NCBI GenBank assembly: GCA_036417435.1
Contig: CM070901.1
Location: 10,142,001-10,206,000, forward strand
DNA from: Inia geoffrensis
Taxonomy: Eukaryota > Chordata > Mammalia > Artiodactyla > Iniidae
Direction: 5' to 3'
DNA: 64,000 nucleotides
Below the pieces are notes generated by a model. That model was given only the letters and a program-made list of their open reading frames with translations, did no database searches and was not told where the DNA came from. This document shows positions 23,281-36,129 of this stretch, piece after piece. Positions within the stretch are counted from its first letter, which is position 1. Each line of letters starts with the position of its first letter. A program made the translations under genes and the position numbers.

Positions 23281-24714
23281 AAAGAAGAGCATAAAGAGTT
23301 CTTGCTTTGGAGAAGTAGGAAAGGCAGATTTTTTAAACAAAGAACAGTATAACACCTGCTAGCATAAAGGTTTTTCAAAAGTCTATGGGGCAAAATACAG
23401 CTTTTCTGGGAAACCTACAGCAACTGGAAAGATTAATTATCAAGGAGAGTAATTAATTGCTCTGGAAAAAATTGTCAAAAGTTAATAGAATAAGTAAGTT
23501 GACAAGACCAGAAAAAAATGTTCTGAAAAACCTCAAAGTAGACTACAAAATCTGTAGAAATAGAAGTTAATGTAACAGGAAAAAAGAGTTCAGTAATGTA
23601 ATCCAAATCTTCCTCTTAAGCCCTCCTCACTCCCTGTACTTACCACTTTAATGTAGTAATGCACTTTGCAATGCCTACTCATAATTTCCCTGAAGTATGT
23701 TCAGCCTTCTCATTGGTTGTTCATGTTTCATAATTAGGCACAAGAGCTCAGAATCACAATGCACAGAAGTAAACGCTTGGTCATTTTATGAACAAGACAA
23801 TCAAGTAAATCTTATACATACATTTCCCCTTGAAATCTAAACAATCATAGTTCTTCATTAAGGTGAAACAAAATGTCAAATGTACTTTCAATACTCAGTT
23901 TTCTTCTTAAAAGATACAATCATATAATGAATCACCTTGATCATCACAAAAGATTTTTGTGGTAGTGTTATCACTAGCTTAAACATCTGACTCTGCAGAT
24001 GAAGCTTTTCCTTTATTAAAAGATTGAAATAGCCTCTTGACAAAATATTACCAGAGTAGAAAATCCATTAAGAAGTATATGGCTTCTCAAACTGTCTTGT
24101 TAATAAGCAATATCCAAGGCATTCTTTTAAGAAAGAATCTTCTCAGGATGAATAGAGAATTCTTTTTTTAAAAAAATGGTGACAATGATAGTTGCTATCA
24201 GAGTACATTTCACCTAGGATTAAAAGATAATGAAGGGAGACAGTAGTGGGTAGACTGATATTCATCTATGCCCTTAAAAGAGGACGTGTGAAATTTTTTA
24301 TTAAAGAACAAAGTATGTAGTAGAAACTATTAAATTCTATTTTTATAATATGAAATGAAGTTGAATATCAGTGTAAATGAAAATGCTGAAAAATGAATAA
24401 GCTATATTTTCTATAACATTGAGGCAACAGAAGAACAAAAGGCAGAAAGCTAGAGGGAGAAAAACATAGATGAATAAAAGAACTTATTTCCTAAGAGCCT
24501 TAGCCAAGACATAAATCAACTGAAATACTGAAATGTCCAATATGGATAAATAGGACACTAACATTAGGGATGACAGGGTGATTCAGAGAGGAAACATTTA
24601 GCAGTATTTTTCATTAGGATATGAATTTTACTGAGGATATGTAAGTTCAGAGAGGAGCAGATTACTTTTCAAAAGCTTCAAATCAACCAGTAACTTAGTA
24701 AAAGAAATAGGGAA
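23281..24714. other. Unassigned sequence
   Basis: AT-rich, no recognised repeat or gene between two SINEs. Confidence 0.4.
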
Positions 24715-24925
24715 GGGGCTTCACTGGTGGCACAGTGGTTGAGAGTCCGTCTGCCGATGCAGAGGACACGGGTTCGTGCCCCGGGCCGGGAAGATCCCAC
24801 ATGCCACAGGAGCGGCTGGGCCCGTGAGCCATGGCTGCTGAGCCTGCGCGTCCGGAACCTGTGCTCCGCAACGGGAGAGGCCACAACAGTGAGAGGCCCG
24901 CGTACTGCAAAAAAAAAAAAAAAAA
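24715..24925 (+). mobile_element. CHR-type SINE, short form
   Basis: Head GGGGCTTCACTGGTGGCACA through the A-tail of about 18 at 24908-24925. The A-box has one change (TGGCACAGTGG). Flanks carry an imperfect duplication (ATAGGGAA near 24708 and GTAGGGGAA near 24926). Confidence 0.93.
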
Positions 24926-25285
24926 GTAGGGGAAAAAATAAAAACTTGGATTTATAAGGGCTCTTTATTCTGAGGATTCAAACTGCTTTATATCAATATA
25001 TGCTGCTCCTCTCTTTAGGTTTTAAAGTACTTACTTTTAGAGGTAAATTAGTACTTTGCAAGTATTTGAGATCATGTCACTTATTAGTACCTCATACACT
25101 GAGCAATGCTGAGATTGCCCGAAGTGAGTAATTGACATAACTGACACGGTATTCAGGGAGATAAATTAAGTGACACCCATAAACATTAGAATTCCTGAGA
25201 GCATCTCTGTATAATACAGTAGATAATTCTTGTTGCTCACTGCAATCTAAGATATTTTCATATCTTAACTCTTGAGTCCTCATGG
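24926..25285. other. Unassigned sequence
   Basis: No recognised element; ordinary AT-rich DNA. Confidence 0.4.
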
Positions 25286-25289
25286 TAAT

Positions 25290-25446
25290 ATTATGAGATG
25301 GCTGTTCTCGTCACTGTTATTTTACAGATGAGGAAAATAGGTGCACATAGGTCTAGCAACTTTCCCAGGTCATAGTACCTGACAAAGCCAGGACCTGAGC
25401 CGCCTGTCCAGCTCTCATGTCCTTAACGGTGATGCCACTCTGCCTC
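25290..25446 (-). repeat. MIR SINE relic
   Basis: In reverse orientation: TTTTACAGATGAGGAAAATAG, then CAACTTTCCCAGGTCATAG, GCCAGGACCTGAGCC and TGCCACTCTGCCTC follow the MIR core and head order. The usual ACTTGCCCAAGGTCAC phrase is recognisable but diverged. Confidence 0.75.
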
Positions 25447-25529
25447 TTCATATAGTCTAGATTTGGTCAAGTATGGGCATTCAAGACAAAGACAGAAAAA
25501 TGTGGGTTCTCTGGCTCTTATCTCTTTTT

Positions 25530-25703
25530 TTTTTTTTTTTTTCTCCCGTTTGTGGAGCACAGGCTCCGGATGCGCAGGCTCAACGGCCATGGCTCACGGG
25601 CCAAGCCGCTCCGCGGCATGTGGGATCTTCCCGGACCGGGGCACGCACCCATGTCCCCTGCATCGGCAGGCAGACTCTCAACCACTGCGCCACCAGGGAA
25701 GCC
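25530..25703 (-). mobile_element. CHR-type SINE, short form with a missing block
   Basis: T-run then CTCCCGTTTGTGGAGCAC through the reversed head CACTGCGCCACCAGGGAAGC. It lacks the GCGGTA-to-GTGG block found in other short copies. Perfect 15-bp duplications CTCTTATCTCTTTTT lie at 25515-25529 and 25704-25718. Confidence 0.95.
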
Positions 25704-25974
25704 CTCTTATCTCTTTTTAAATTGGAAAGCAAAATGTTTTCCAGGACATCTTAAAAGAGTCCAGTGCAAAACACTTGCCCACTCCTAAATCAATCACTAG
25801 CACACATAAAGGGAATTATTAAGAATGACTTATACTAACCCTACTTTATCTGTGAATCATTTCCTGGGGCTTGGCACAGTGTCAGAGTATTAGATAAAAT
25901 CCTGTGCATTTTCTCCGATTCCCTCTTTCTTTCTCTTGGTCAGTGCTCTCTTCCCTTCTTGTCATTCCTCCACT

Positions 25975-26420
25975 TCCAGGTTATGAGGAAACGTGGGGTC
26001 TGGCTTCCAGAACAGCTGCCGAGGAGCCCCAGGACAGAATGCAAAAAACACAGAGGATGTAAGCCTCCATTAGGTAAACTTTAATCAGTGAGAAATGAGG
26101 GAAGCGAGTTAGGGGAGATCAGACGGACAAATCCTCCGTCTCCCTTCACAGAACTGCTTGGAGAAGGTTCCCCTTTGCCAAGGACCTGAAATGGAATCAA
26201 GGCACTTGCCGACCAGCCCATTACAGTCCTTCAGAGCTTCCTGTGAAGCAGCCATCACCACTGGCACAATATTAAATAGCTGTATATCTTCTGACCTTTC
26301 ACGTGTCTCACTTCCTCTCTTGTCCTCATACTTACTTCCCTAATTAGCACCTCTCCAATAATCACAGTTTCATCTTTATCTCAGCCTCTGCCTCTAGAGG
26401 ACTGGGACTAACATAGGACC
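25975..26420 (+). repeat. Possible ancient LTR relic
   Basis: The last 170 bp (CTTCCTCTCTTGTCCTCATA, TTACTTCCCTAATTA, CTCCAATAATCACAG, ATCTCAGCCTCTGCCTCTAG, GGACTAACATAGGA) resemble the 3' part of an old MaLR/ERVL-type LTR, with a decayed AATAA signal and the near-terminal ACTAACA. The 5' limit is a guess. Confidence 0.35.
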
Positions 26421-27410
26421 AAATTACGTCAGTAGAAGTCAGGTTCCCTTACCAAGGAGGAACAGATGTTTGTTCAGTAGGCAGACGAAAGGCCCATTCC
26501 ATTGCTTAAAGTTAGAAACTGGCAGAGCCACTTCAAACTTTGGTTTATCAAACTCCAGATTCCCTATTTGGGAATAGCAAGATTATATTAACATAAGTGC
26601 ACATGTAATCATTGAACTTTGTGTTATAGAAATTCCAGGTATAATAGCAGGACCAGATAATAGGTTTCCTCTGGATCCTTTTTATGTTCAGAGGAAAAAA
26701 AAAAAAAAAAAGATAGATTCTAGGAACCCTTCCACTTGAGACCTTACCTGCCAATCCTGGTAATTATTCCCAGTCTGAGAGTTTGATGGACACTTGTCTT
26801 TCCCTCCTTAGTAGCTATAATTAATGTTCTGCGCTGCACAACAATCTCCTGGGATGAAAATCCTCTCGATGGTGATGCTTTATTGCTCTGGTTCACCAGG
26901 TGTTCCCTCACAGAAAGTGGGAAATTGAATTATATAAAAAACATGCACCTTAATTTATAGTCTGAAACAATATTATCAATCAGCATACTCATATGCAATA
27001 ACAATTAGAGATACTAACAGTGACAGAAAGTTAAGTCTAACTTCTATTTGATTTTGGATCTATGATTGTATATCATTATTTCTATCAATTACCAGTTAAT
27101 ATTCTCAGATCTATCATAAATCTCATTAACTCTTACTGTCCCTGTGACGGTCAAATTGTAAAGGCATGGGATAGCCGAGTGAGGATGGGTGAGATTCTCA
27201 GCATCAGAGGTGATATCAGTGTCTCTCAGATTGCCATTTTATCAGAAGCAGTAGCTTTCTGTACCTAAAGCTGAAGAGAATAGATGGGTTGATTTGTAGC
27301 CAGTGCAATAGAAGAGGTGAATGGGGATCCATAGAGGCCAGTGGAGTGAGTTTCACCACTGTCCAGTATGACCCCAGTGCAGGGACTGCTGGGGACCTTT
27401 CCTCTCCATA
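26421..27410. other. Unassigned sequence
   Basis: A run of A at 26695-26711 is the only marked feature. No repeat family recognised. Confidence 0.4.
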
Positions 27411-27420
27411 AAACCACAAG

Positions 27421-27630
27421 TTTTTTTTTTTTTTTTTTGCGGTATGTGGGCCTCTCACTGTTGTGGCCTCTCCCGTTGCGGAGCGCAGGCTCCGGACGCG
27501 CAGGCTCAGCGGCCACGGCTCACGGGCCCAGCCGCTCCGCGGCACGTGGGACCCTCCCGGACCGGGGCACGAACCCGTGTCCCCTGAATCGGCAGGCAGA
27601 CTCCCAACCACTGCGCCACCAGGGAAGCCC
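27421..27630 (-). mobile_element. CHR-type SINE, short form
   Basis: T-run, GCGGTATGTGGGCCTCTCAC, body, reversed head CACTGCGCCACCAGGGAAGC. Perfect 10-bp duplications AAACCACAAG lie at 27411-27420 and 27631-27640. It supplies the middle of a 166-codon minus-strand open frame (27216-27716) that is not a gene. Confidence 0.95.
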
Positions 27631-27927
27631 AAACCACAAGCTTTATGAGATTTATGGAACAGGTTTTTCGAGACCATAGGGCCATTGAAAGGGAATTTCC
27701 ACTTGGAGTAGTTCACTTAATTTTGGCTAAGTCTCTACCCTTGAGCAGATTTTACCTCTGCAGGACAAGCCACTGATGATACTCAGGAAACAGTATAGGA
27801 AAATCCCATCAAATAGTAATGAGAATGGTTAATGTCAACACAGGTGTTCTGTGATGGTGCTGGTCACTTGAATGGTGACAGTGACTCTGCCAGCACTGGC
27901 TTGTCCCCATTTAGGTCCTGTTTTTTT

Positions 27928-28412
27928 TTTAATTGAAGTATAGTTGATCTACAATGTTATGTTAATTTCTGATGTACAACAATGTGATTCAGTTATATAT
28001 ATATATATTTTTTTCATATTCTTCTCCATCATGGTTTTATTACAGGATATTGAATATAGTTCCCTGTGCTATAGTAGGACCTTGTTGTTTATTTTATATA
28101 TAGTAGTTTGCATCTGCTGATCCTAATTTATCCCTCCCCCACCCCCTTTCCCCCTTGGTAACCATAAGTTTGTTTTCTATGTCTGTGAGTCTGTTTCTGT
28201 TTTGTAAATAAGTTCATTTGTATCATATTTTAGATCCCACATATAAGTGATATCATATGGTATTTGACTTTCTGACTTACTTCACTTAGTATGATAATCT
28301 CTAGGTCCATCCATGTTGCTGCACATGGCATTATTTCATTCTTTTTTATGGTTGAGTATATGTACCACATCTTCTTTATCTATTCATCTGTTGATGGACA
28401 TTTCAGTTGGAT
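27928..28412 (-). mobile_element. L1 3' fragment, 5'-truncated
   Basis: The T-run at 27920-27931, AATTGAAGTATAGTTGATCT and on through TTCCCTGTGCTATAG to CTATTCATCTGTTGATGGAC follow the L1 3'UTR and ORF2 end read in reverse. It contains a short TA run at about 27997-28010. No convincing target-site duplication found. Confidence 0.82.
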
Positions 28413-31030
28413 TATGTTCCTGGTCTTGGTGGCATATGGTTCCAGGCCACGCCTTGGTGCTGATTTGGATATATGGACACTGCTTATAGGTATGCGAGTT
28501 CTGCTGTCCATGATTTTCCCTGTTAGTTTTCTCCAGTCTTATCCACTAGGATGTCCCTCATCTTAGGCTCCTACTGGTTTTTCCATGTTCACATCTTACC
28601 CATTCTCTTCTCCTCCTCCTCACATGAAATTTGTTTGGTGTCTGAAGAGGGTGGGTCAGCTTGGATTTTCCAGGATTCTCTGCAGTATTTTGTTAAACAT
28701 TTATGCACTACCCTTCTTTATGGTAGGGAAGTTATTCTCTCAACCATATCTTGCTTTTGCAAAACAAAACAAAGCAAAACAAAAAGAACTTTCACAATTT
28801 TTCTTTCTGATGTAGGATTCAAGAACCTCTTTTGGAGATTCAAATGAGAATACTTCCATTTCTTTCTCATTGAATTTCTACTCTAGCTAGCAAGGCTAAC
28901 TCTCTTCATTATAAGTGAATACTGGAAAAACTGAGATGAAAATTTTAAGCTGTTTTCTTCAAAATGCATGAGTGACTACTCTCCAACATACATATGTGTG
29001 GAGAGAAAATTTGCAAGTGATGCTCCCATCAGAGTTGTCATAATTACAACATTAAGGTTAATATCTGTGTTTTATTCCTCCTTTTTTTTTTTTTTTTTAC
29101 TTTCCTCCTTTATTCCCTTTATGATGTACTAGTAATATTCCTGTACTCCCAAGAATAGCCCCTCACTCTACCCTGGTCATCCAACTAACACTTGAGAATT
29201 CTTTTTATAACATGCATTATAAAATTTTATCTTCATTAACTATACTTATTATGCTAATAGTCAAAGTGTTACATGCATCGAGAGATGATAATGAGATATT
29301 GAGTATTTTATTTAATGCTGAGTACTAGCTGAAGCACACATACTTTATCTACATTTTTTCACTTAAATATGTTGGAACAGTTAATGCTGTATTACAAACT
29401 GAGGAATTTGTGACAAATAAAGTTTTGCTTATTGTGATGGTGGTTTTTATTATCAACATCTACCATACGGGATTACCCAGTGAGCCAGTTAACTAAGCAT
29501 TATTTCTTTTTCTCAGTGCTCAGAAATTCATCATGTGACAAATAATGAGTGTCTTTTAGAGTCATGATTTGAAAGGGATTTTTACAAGCTTGTTACATTG
29601 TTAAAATATTATTGATCTGAATCTTATCAAACCTTTAGATGTGAGTCATAACAGTTTGGGGGAAATGTAGATAGAAGAACCTGTTCAATAAACACTGTGA
29701 GGATGCAATCAGCCGAATCCAGAATGAGGGAAATTCTGTAGAGCAGAGCAGTTTTTTCAAAAAACACACATCTGTAAAAGGGGAAGCTGTTAGAGACTAA
29801 AAGTTTTGAAGAAATATTAACAAATAGCATAAGTGGACCTTATTTAAAAAAAAAACTGAAAAAGCCATTTTATTAAAAATTAGGGAAATATCTATTACCA
29901 GATTATATGAAGGAATTATTGTTAAATTTTGCTAGGTATGAAAATGGTACTGTGATTTATATTTTAAAAAATATCTGTTAGAAATGCACACTAAAATGTA
30001 AAATGGGATGATATATGTAAGATATGCTTTTAAATGCTCCAGAAAAGTGTTGTATATAGATAAAATAATCAGTTACCTAAATATATAGATACATATGTAC
30101 ATACGTACTTAGATGCATAAGTATCAATAGATACATAGAAAAGAATGAGTCATGTTGCTAAGTATATCCAAATGTCATATAAAAATTGTGTTTTCTAATA
30201 GCAAGTGGTCTTAGAATGACTTTCTTGGAGAAGTGAAGGCTCTTTGTGTTCTTTGAGACTGTTAAGTATTTATAACCACTGTTTCTAACTTAGGGGTATA
30301 TGTAAAGGACATTTAGCACAGTAGTTTCTTAGGAAGATAAATAGAATATAACTTACAGCTTTGAATACTGAAACAGTGCAACTCATTTAGTCACTGTAAC
30401 AGCTACAAAATGCTTTAAAAAATTATACTGTTAGAACACTACTCTTAAAAAGCTTTTATTTCTTCTTTACATTTTAGAGCACTTGTAATCCAGGTTAAAA
30501 TCAGCTGTGTAGAGCCTCCAGCCATAAGATAACATCTGAAAATACCTGTTATGTTTGTCCTTTTAATCAAACATTTGTTCAATGTATAATTTTAAAATTA
30601 AAAGTATTTTTGAAAAAGAAACATTAATATAATACAAATAGGTATTCCCTTGATACAAGATTCATTTATCCTGCTTTATAACGAGTTCCTAACTGTAAAT
30701 TTTAGTAATAAATTCAGATAGTCTGTAATCTAGCAAGGACGTTTGAATAATTGTCAGCAGAGCCTTACACATCAAGTGTAGCTCTACTGTGGTCTTTCCA
30801 TCTTATCAATGGGACTCATTCTCTATTATGCTGAGACTAAGCCCTCTCACAAAATGATGCTCTTAAAACCACACCCACCTAAATTAAAAGGTCATGTACC
30901 TTTTATCATGGTTTTCAAAATTTCTTAAAACTTAAAAGATTTCTGCTTTGAACCATGAAGGATTAACTGCTATGGGAATTGAACTCCTGTTGTAAACAAC
31001 TAGAAACGTAGAGAAAATACATTAAACAAC
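28413..31030. other. Unassigned, largely repeat-poor
   Basis: No transposon recognised over 2.6 kb apart from an A/C-rich tract near 28759-28785 and a T-run near 29081-29099. Small open frames only. Confidence 0.4.
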
Positions 31031-31489
31031 ACTTCTTCAGACATTGGGTAATGGACTCAATATGGCAGTGATCTGTGAGAAAAGGGAAGCAAGCTAGGTT
31101 AGCTCTGTGATTGCCCTCACAGACTGACTGGAGGTAATTTTCAGGTAACAGTGCAGGAAGGAAGAATTCAAACAGAAGCCCAGAAGTCCTGAGGAGTTAC
31201 GGAGACAGAGGTTGACGTTCAGAGAGGCCAGATGGCTGGTTTGGGGAAGAGGGAGCTGCAACATGAGAGATCTTTGGAGATTGGCAGGGGGATCCTTCAA
31301 ATTTCTGGCTGAATACTCATCAGCACATCTGTGGTGGGAAACTCCACAAGCTCGGGAAAGAATCATCAAAAACCAGCAGGGCAGACAACTTCCAAAGCTC
31401 ACATATGGCTTGGAAGAGATTACATTTTCATCAGCCAGGGGGAAGAGATATCTTAATACCTGGGGCATCAGGTACAATACTCAGAAAGG
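31031..31489. other. Unassigned, moderately GC-richer block
   Basis: Open on both strands (plus 31212-31541, minus 31094-31477) without a recognised domain. It abuts old L1 sequence at 31490, so it may belong to an old repeat such as an L1 5' region, but I could not place it. Confidence 0.3.
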
Positions 31490-31588
31490 TCTTTTGACTT
31501 TTTACAAGAGTTTGTGCAGAATTGGTATTATACTTTCTTAAGTGTTTGGAAAAATTCTCGGGTGGAACCATCTATGATCTGTGCCTCC
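31490..31588 (-). repeat. Old L1 ORF2 relic, left flank of the nest
   Basis: GTTTGTGCAGAATTGGTATT and TTAAGTGTTTGG follow the reverse-transcriptase region of L1 ORF2 in reverse (compare 34610-34680 in the 7-kb copy). The same old element resumes at 38928 after the SINE and the full-length L1. Confidence 0.65.
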
Positions 31589-31877
31589 AGTTTTTTTTTT
31601 TTTTTTATTTTTTAAAAAATTATTTTTATTTTTGGCTGCATTGCGTCTTCTTTGCTGTGTGCAGGCAGCGGCGAGCGGGGGCCACTCTTCTGTGTGGTGC
31701 ACACGCTTCTCATTGTGGTGGCTTCTCTTCTGGAGCACGAGCTCTAGGCACACAGGCTTCAGCAGTTGTGGCATGCATGCTCAGTAGCTGTGGCACACGG
31801 GCCCAGTTGCTCCGCAACAGGTGGGATCTTCCAAGACCAGGGCTCGAACCAGTATCGCTTGCATTGGCAAGCGGATT
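31589..31877 (-). mobile_element. CHR-type SINE, long form, interrupted (part 1)
   Basis: T-run and A/T tail at 31589-31630, GGCTGCATTGCGTCTTC, body, ending abruptly inside the head at GCAAGCGGATT. The remaining 30-odd bases of head are at 38888-38927, on the far side of the 7-kb L1. Confidence 0.9.
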
Positions 31878-32265
31878 TTTTTTTTTTTTAACATCTTTAT
31901 TGGAGCATAATTGCTATACAATGGTGTGTTAGTTTCTGCTCCACAACAAAGTGAATCAGTTATACATACACATATGTTCCCATATCTCCTCCCTCTTGCG
32001 TCTCCCTCCCTACCCCCCACCCTCCCAATCCCACCCCTCTAGGTGGTCACAGACCACCGAGCTGATCTCCCTATGCTATGCGGCTGCTTCCCACTAGCTA
32101 TCTATTTTACGTTTGGTAGTGTATATATGTCCGTGACACTCTCTCACTTTGTTACAGCTTACCTTTCCCTCTCCCCATATCCTCAGGTCCATTCTCTAGT
32201 AGGTCTGTGTTTTTACTCCCGTTTTACCCCTAGGTTCTTCGTGACCTTTTTTCTATTTTTTTTCC

Positions 32266-35200
32266 TTAGATTCCATATATATGTGTTAGCATACGGTATT
32301 TGTTTTTCTCTTTCTGACCTACTTCACTCTGTATGACAGACTCTAGGTTCATCTGCCTCACTACAAATAACTCAATTTCGATACTTTTTATGGCTGAGTA
32401 ATATTCCATTGTATATATGTGCCACATCTTTTTTATCCATTCATCTGCTGATGGACACTTAGGTTGCTTCCATGTCCTGGCTATTGTAAATAGAGCTGCA
32501 ATGAACATTTTGGTACATGACTCTTTTTGAATTATGGTTTTCTCAGGGTATATGCCCAGTAGTGGGATTGCTGGGTCATATGGTAGTTCTATTTGTAGTT
32601 TTTTAAGGAAGGTCCTTACTGTTCTCCATAGTGGCTATATCAATTTACATTCCTGCCAACAGTGCAAAAGGGTTCCCTTTTCTCCGCACCCTCTCCAGCA
32701 TTTATTGTTTCTAGATTTTTGATGATGGCCATTCTGACTGGTGTGAGATGATACCTCATTGTAATTTTGATTTGCATTTCTCTAATGATTAATGATGTTG
32801 AGCATTCTTTCATGTGTTTGGTGGCAACCTGTATATCTTCTTTGGAGAAGGGTCTGTTTAGGTCTTCTGACCATTTTTGGATTGGGTTGTTTTCGTTATT
32901 GAGCTACGTGAGCTGCTTGTAATTTTTGGATATTAATCCTTTGTCAGTTGCTTCATTGGAAAATATTTTCTCCCATTCTGAGGGTTCTCTTTTGGTCTTG
33001 TTTATGGTTTCCTTTGCTGTGCAAAAGCTTTGAAGTTTCATTAGGTCCCATTGGTTTAGTTTTGTTTTTATTTCCATTGCTCTAGGAGGTGGGTCAAAAA
33101 GCCTCTTGCTGTGATTTATGTCATAGAGTGTTCTGCCTATGTTTTCCGCTAAGACTTTGATAGTTTCTGGCCTTACATTTAGATCTTTAATCTATTTTGA
33201 GCTTATTTTTGTGTATGGTGTTAGGGAGTGTTCTAATTTCATACTTTTACAGGTACCTGTCCAGTTTTCCCAGCACCACTCATTGAAGAGGCTATCTTTT
33301 CTCCACTGTATATTCTTGTCACCTTTATCAAAGATAAGGTGACCATATGTGCGTGGGTTTATCTCTGGGCTTTCTATTCTGTTCCATTGATCTATATTTC
33401 TGTTTTTGTGCCAGTACCATACTGTCTTGATTACTGTAGCTTTGTAGTATAGTCTGAAGTCAGGGAGCCTGATTCCACCAGCTCCGTTTTTCGTTCTCAA
33501 GATTGCTTTGGCTATTCGGGGTCTTTTGTGTTTCCATACAAATTGTGAAATTTTTTGTTGTGGTTCTGTGAAAAATGCCAGTGGTAGTTTGATAGGGATT
33601 GCATTGAATCTATAGATTGCTTTGGGTAGTAGAGTCATTTTCATAATGTTGATTCTTCCAGTCCAAGAACATGGTATATCTCTCCATCTATTTGTATCAT
33701 CTTTAATTTCTTTCACCAGTGTCTTATAATTTTCTGCATAGAGGTCTTCTGTCTCCTTAGGTAGGTTTATTCCTAGATATTTTATTCTTTTTGTTGCAGT
33801 GGTAAATGGGAGTGTTTTCTTGATTTCACTTTCTGATTTTTCATCATTAGTGTATAGGAATGCCAGAGATTTCTGTGCAATAATTTTGTATCCTGCTACT
33901 TTACCAAATTCATTGATTAGCTCTCGTAGTTTTCTGGTAGCATCTTTAGGATTCTCTATGTGGAGTATCATGTCATCTGAAAACAATGACAGCTTTACTT
34001 CTTCTTTTCCAATTTGGATTCATTTTATTTCTTTTTCTTCTCTGATTGCTGTGGCTAAAACTTCCAAAACTATGTTGAATAACAGTGGTGAGAGTGGACA
34101 ACCCTGTCTTGTTCCTGATCTTAGAGGAAATAGTTTCCATTTTTCACCTTTGCGAACGATGCTGGCTGTGGGTTTGTCATTTATGGCCTTTATTATGTTG
34201 AGAAAAGTTCCCTCTATGCCTACTTTCTGGAGGGTTTTTATCATAAATGGGTGTTGAATTTTGTCGAAAGCTTTCTCTGCATCTACTGAGGTGATCATAT
34301 GTATTTTCTCCTTCAATTTTTTAATGTGGTGTATCACGTTGATTGATTTGCATATATTGAAGAATCCTTGCATTCCTGGAATAAACCCCACTTGATCATG
34401 GTGTATGATCCTTTTAATGTGCTGTTGGATTCTGTTTGCTAGTATTTTGTTGAGGATTTTTGCATCTATGTTCATCAGTGATATTGGCCTGTAGTATTCT
34501 TTGTTTGTGACATCTTTGTCTGGTTTTGGTATCAGGGTGATGGTGGCCTCGTAGAATGAGTTTGGGAGTGTTCCCCCCTCTGCTATATTTTGGAAGAGTT
34601 TGAGAAGGATAGGTGTTAGCTCTTCTCTAAATGTTTGATAGAATTCGCATGTGAAGCCATCTGGTCCTGGGCTTTTGTTTGTTGGAAGATTTTTAATCAC
34701 AGTTTCAATTTCACTGCTTGTCATTGGTCTGTTTATATTTTCTATTTCTTCCTGGTTCAGTCTCAGCAGGTTGTGCATTTCTAAGAATTTGTCCATTTCT
34801 TCCAGGTTGTCCATTTTATTGGCATAGAGTTGCTTGTAGTAATCTCTCATGAGCCTTTGTATTTCTGCAGTGTCAGTTTGTTACTTCTCCTTTTTCATTT
34901 CTAATTCTATTTATTTGAGTCTTCTCCTTTTTTTCTTGATGAGTCTAGCTAATGGTTTATCAATTTTGTTTATCTTCTCAAAGAACCAGCATTTAGTTTA
35001 TTGATCTTGGCTACTGTTTCCTTCATTTCTTTTTCATTTATTTCTGATCTGATCTTTACGATTTCTTTCTTTCTGCTAACTTGGGTTTTTTGTCCTTCTT
35101 TCTCTAATTGCTTTAGGTACAAGGTTAGGTTGTTTATTCAAGATGTTTCCTGTTTCTTAAGGTAGGCTTGTATTGCTATAAACTTCCCTCTTAGAACTGC

Positions 35201-36071
35201 TTTTGCTGTATCCCATCAGTTTTGGGTTGTCATGTCTCCATTGTCATTTGTTTCTAGGTATTTTTTGATTTCCTCTTTGATTTCTTCAGTGATTACTTCG
35301 TTATTAAGTAGTGTATTGTTTAGCCTCCAGGTGTTTGTATTTTTTACAGATGTTTTCCTGTAATTGGTATCTAGTCTCATAGCGTTGTGGTCAGAAAAGA
35401 TACTTGATACAATTTCAATTTTCTTAAATTTACCAAGGCTTGATTTGTGACCCAAGATATGATCTGTCATTGGAGAACGTTCCATGAGCACTTGAGAAAA
35501 ATGTAATTTGTTATTTTTGGATGGAATGTCCTGTAAATTTCAATTAAGTCTATTTTCTTTAATATATCATTTAAAGCTTGTGTTTCCTTATTTATTTTCA
35601 TTTTGAATGATCTGTCCATTGGTGAAAGTGGTGTGTTAAAGTCCCCTACTATGCTTGTGTTACTGTCAATTTCACCTTTATGGCTGTTGGTATTTGCCTT
35701 ATGTATTGAGGTGCTGCTGTGTTGGGTGCATAAATATTTACAGTTGTTATATCTTCTTCTTGGATCGATCCCTTGATCATTATGTAGTGTCCTTCTTTGT
35801 CTCTCGTAATGGTCTTTATTTTAAAGTCTATTTTGTCTGATATGAGAATTGCTGCTCCAGCTTTCTTTTGAGTTCCACTTGCATGGAATACCTTTTTCCA
35901 TCACATCACTTTCAGTCTGTATGTGTCCCTAAGTCTCAAGTGGGTCTCTTGTAGACAGCATATATATGGGTCTTGTTTTTGTACCCATTCAGCCAGTCTG
36001 TGTCTTCTGGTGGGAGCATTTAATCCGTTTACATTTAATGTAATTATCGATAGGTATGTTCCTATTCCCAT
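32266..36071 (-). pseudogene. L1 ORF2 relic (endonuclease/reverse transcriptase)
   Basis: ORF2p nicks DNA and reverse-transcribes L1 RNA at the nick. The start ATG at 36069-36071 is followed by sequence reading LSIITLNVNGLNAP, the usual endonuclease opening. Open pieces are 35216-35491 (endonuclease end; a TGA at 35216-35218 sits in the phrase QN-WDTAKAV), 34020-34850 (reverse transcriptase: [29 protein letters not shown]), 33192-33986 (catalytic FSDDM in place of the usual FADDM, then NPKDATRKL) and 32266-32508 ([19 protein letters not shown]). The two reverse-transcriptase pieces share a frame and are separated by one stop at 34020-34022; the endonuclease piece and the C-terminus are in other frames, so several indels are present. 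The span of about 1,268 codons is close to full L1 length. Confidence 0.93.
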
Positions 36072-36129
36072 ATTCTTAATTGTTTTGGGTTTGTTATTGT
36101 AGGTCTTTTCCTTCTCTTCTTTTTCTTGC

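Noticed and set aside
27216..27716. 166-codon minus-strand open frame
   Set aside because: Its middle (GFPGGAVVGSLPADSGDTGS onward) is simply a translated CHR SINE with a poly-lysine from the A-tail; the flanks have no domain.
31094..31541. Overlapping 127- and 109-codon frames as a possible exon
   Set aside because: No domain, no clear splice sites around them, and they abut old L1 sequence.
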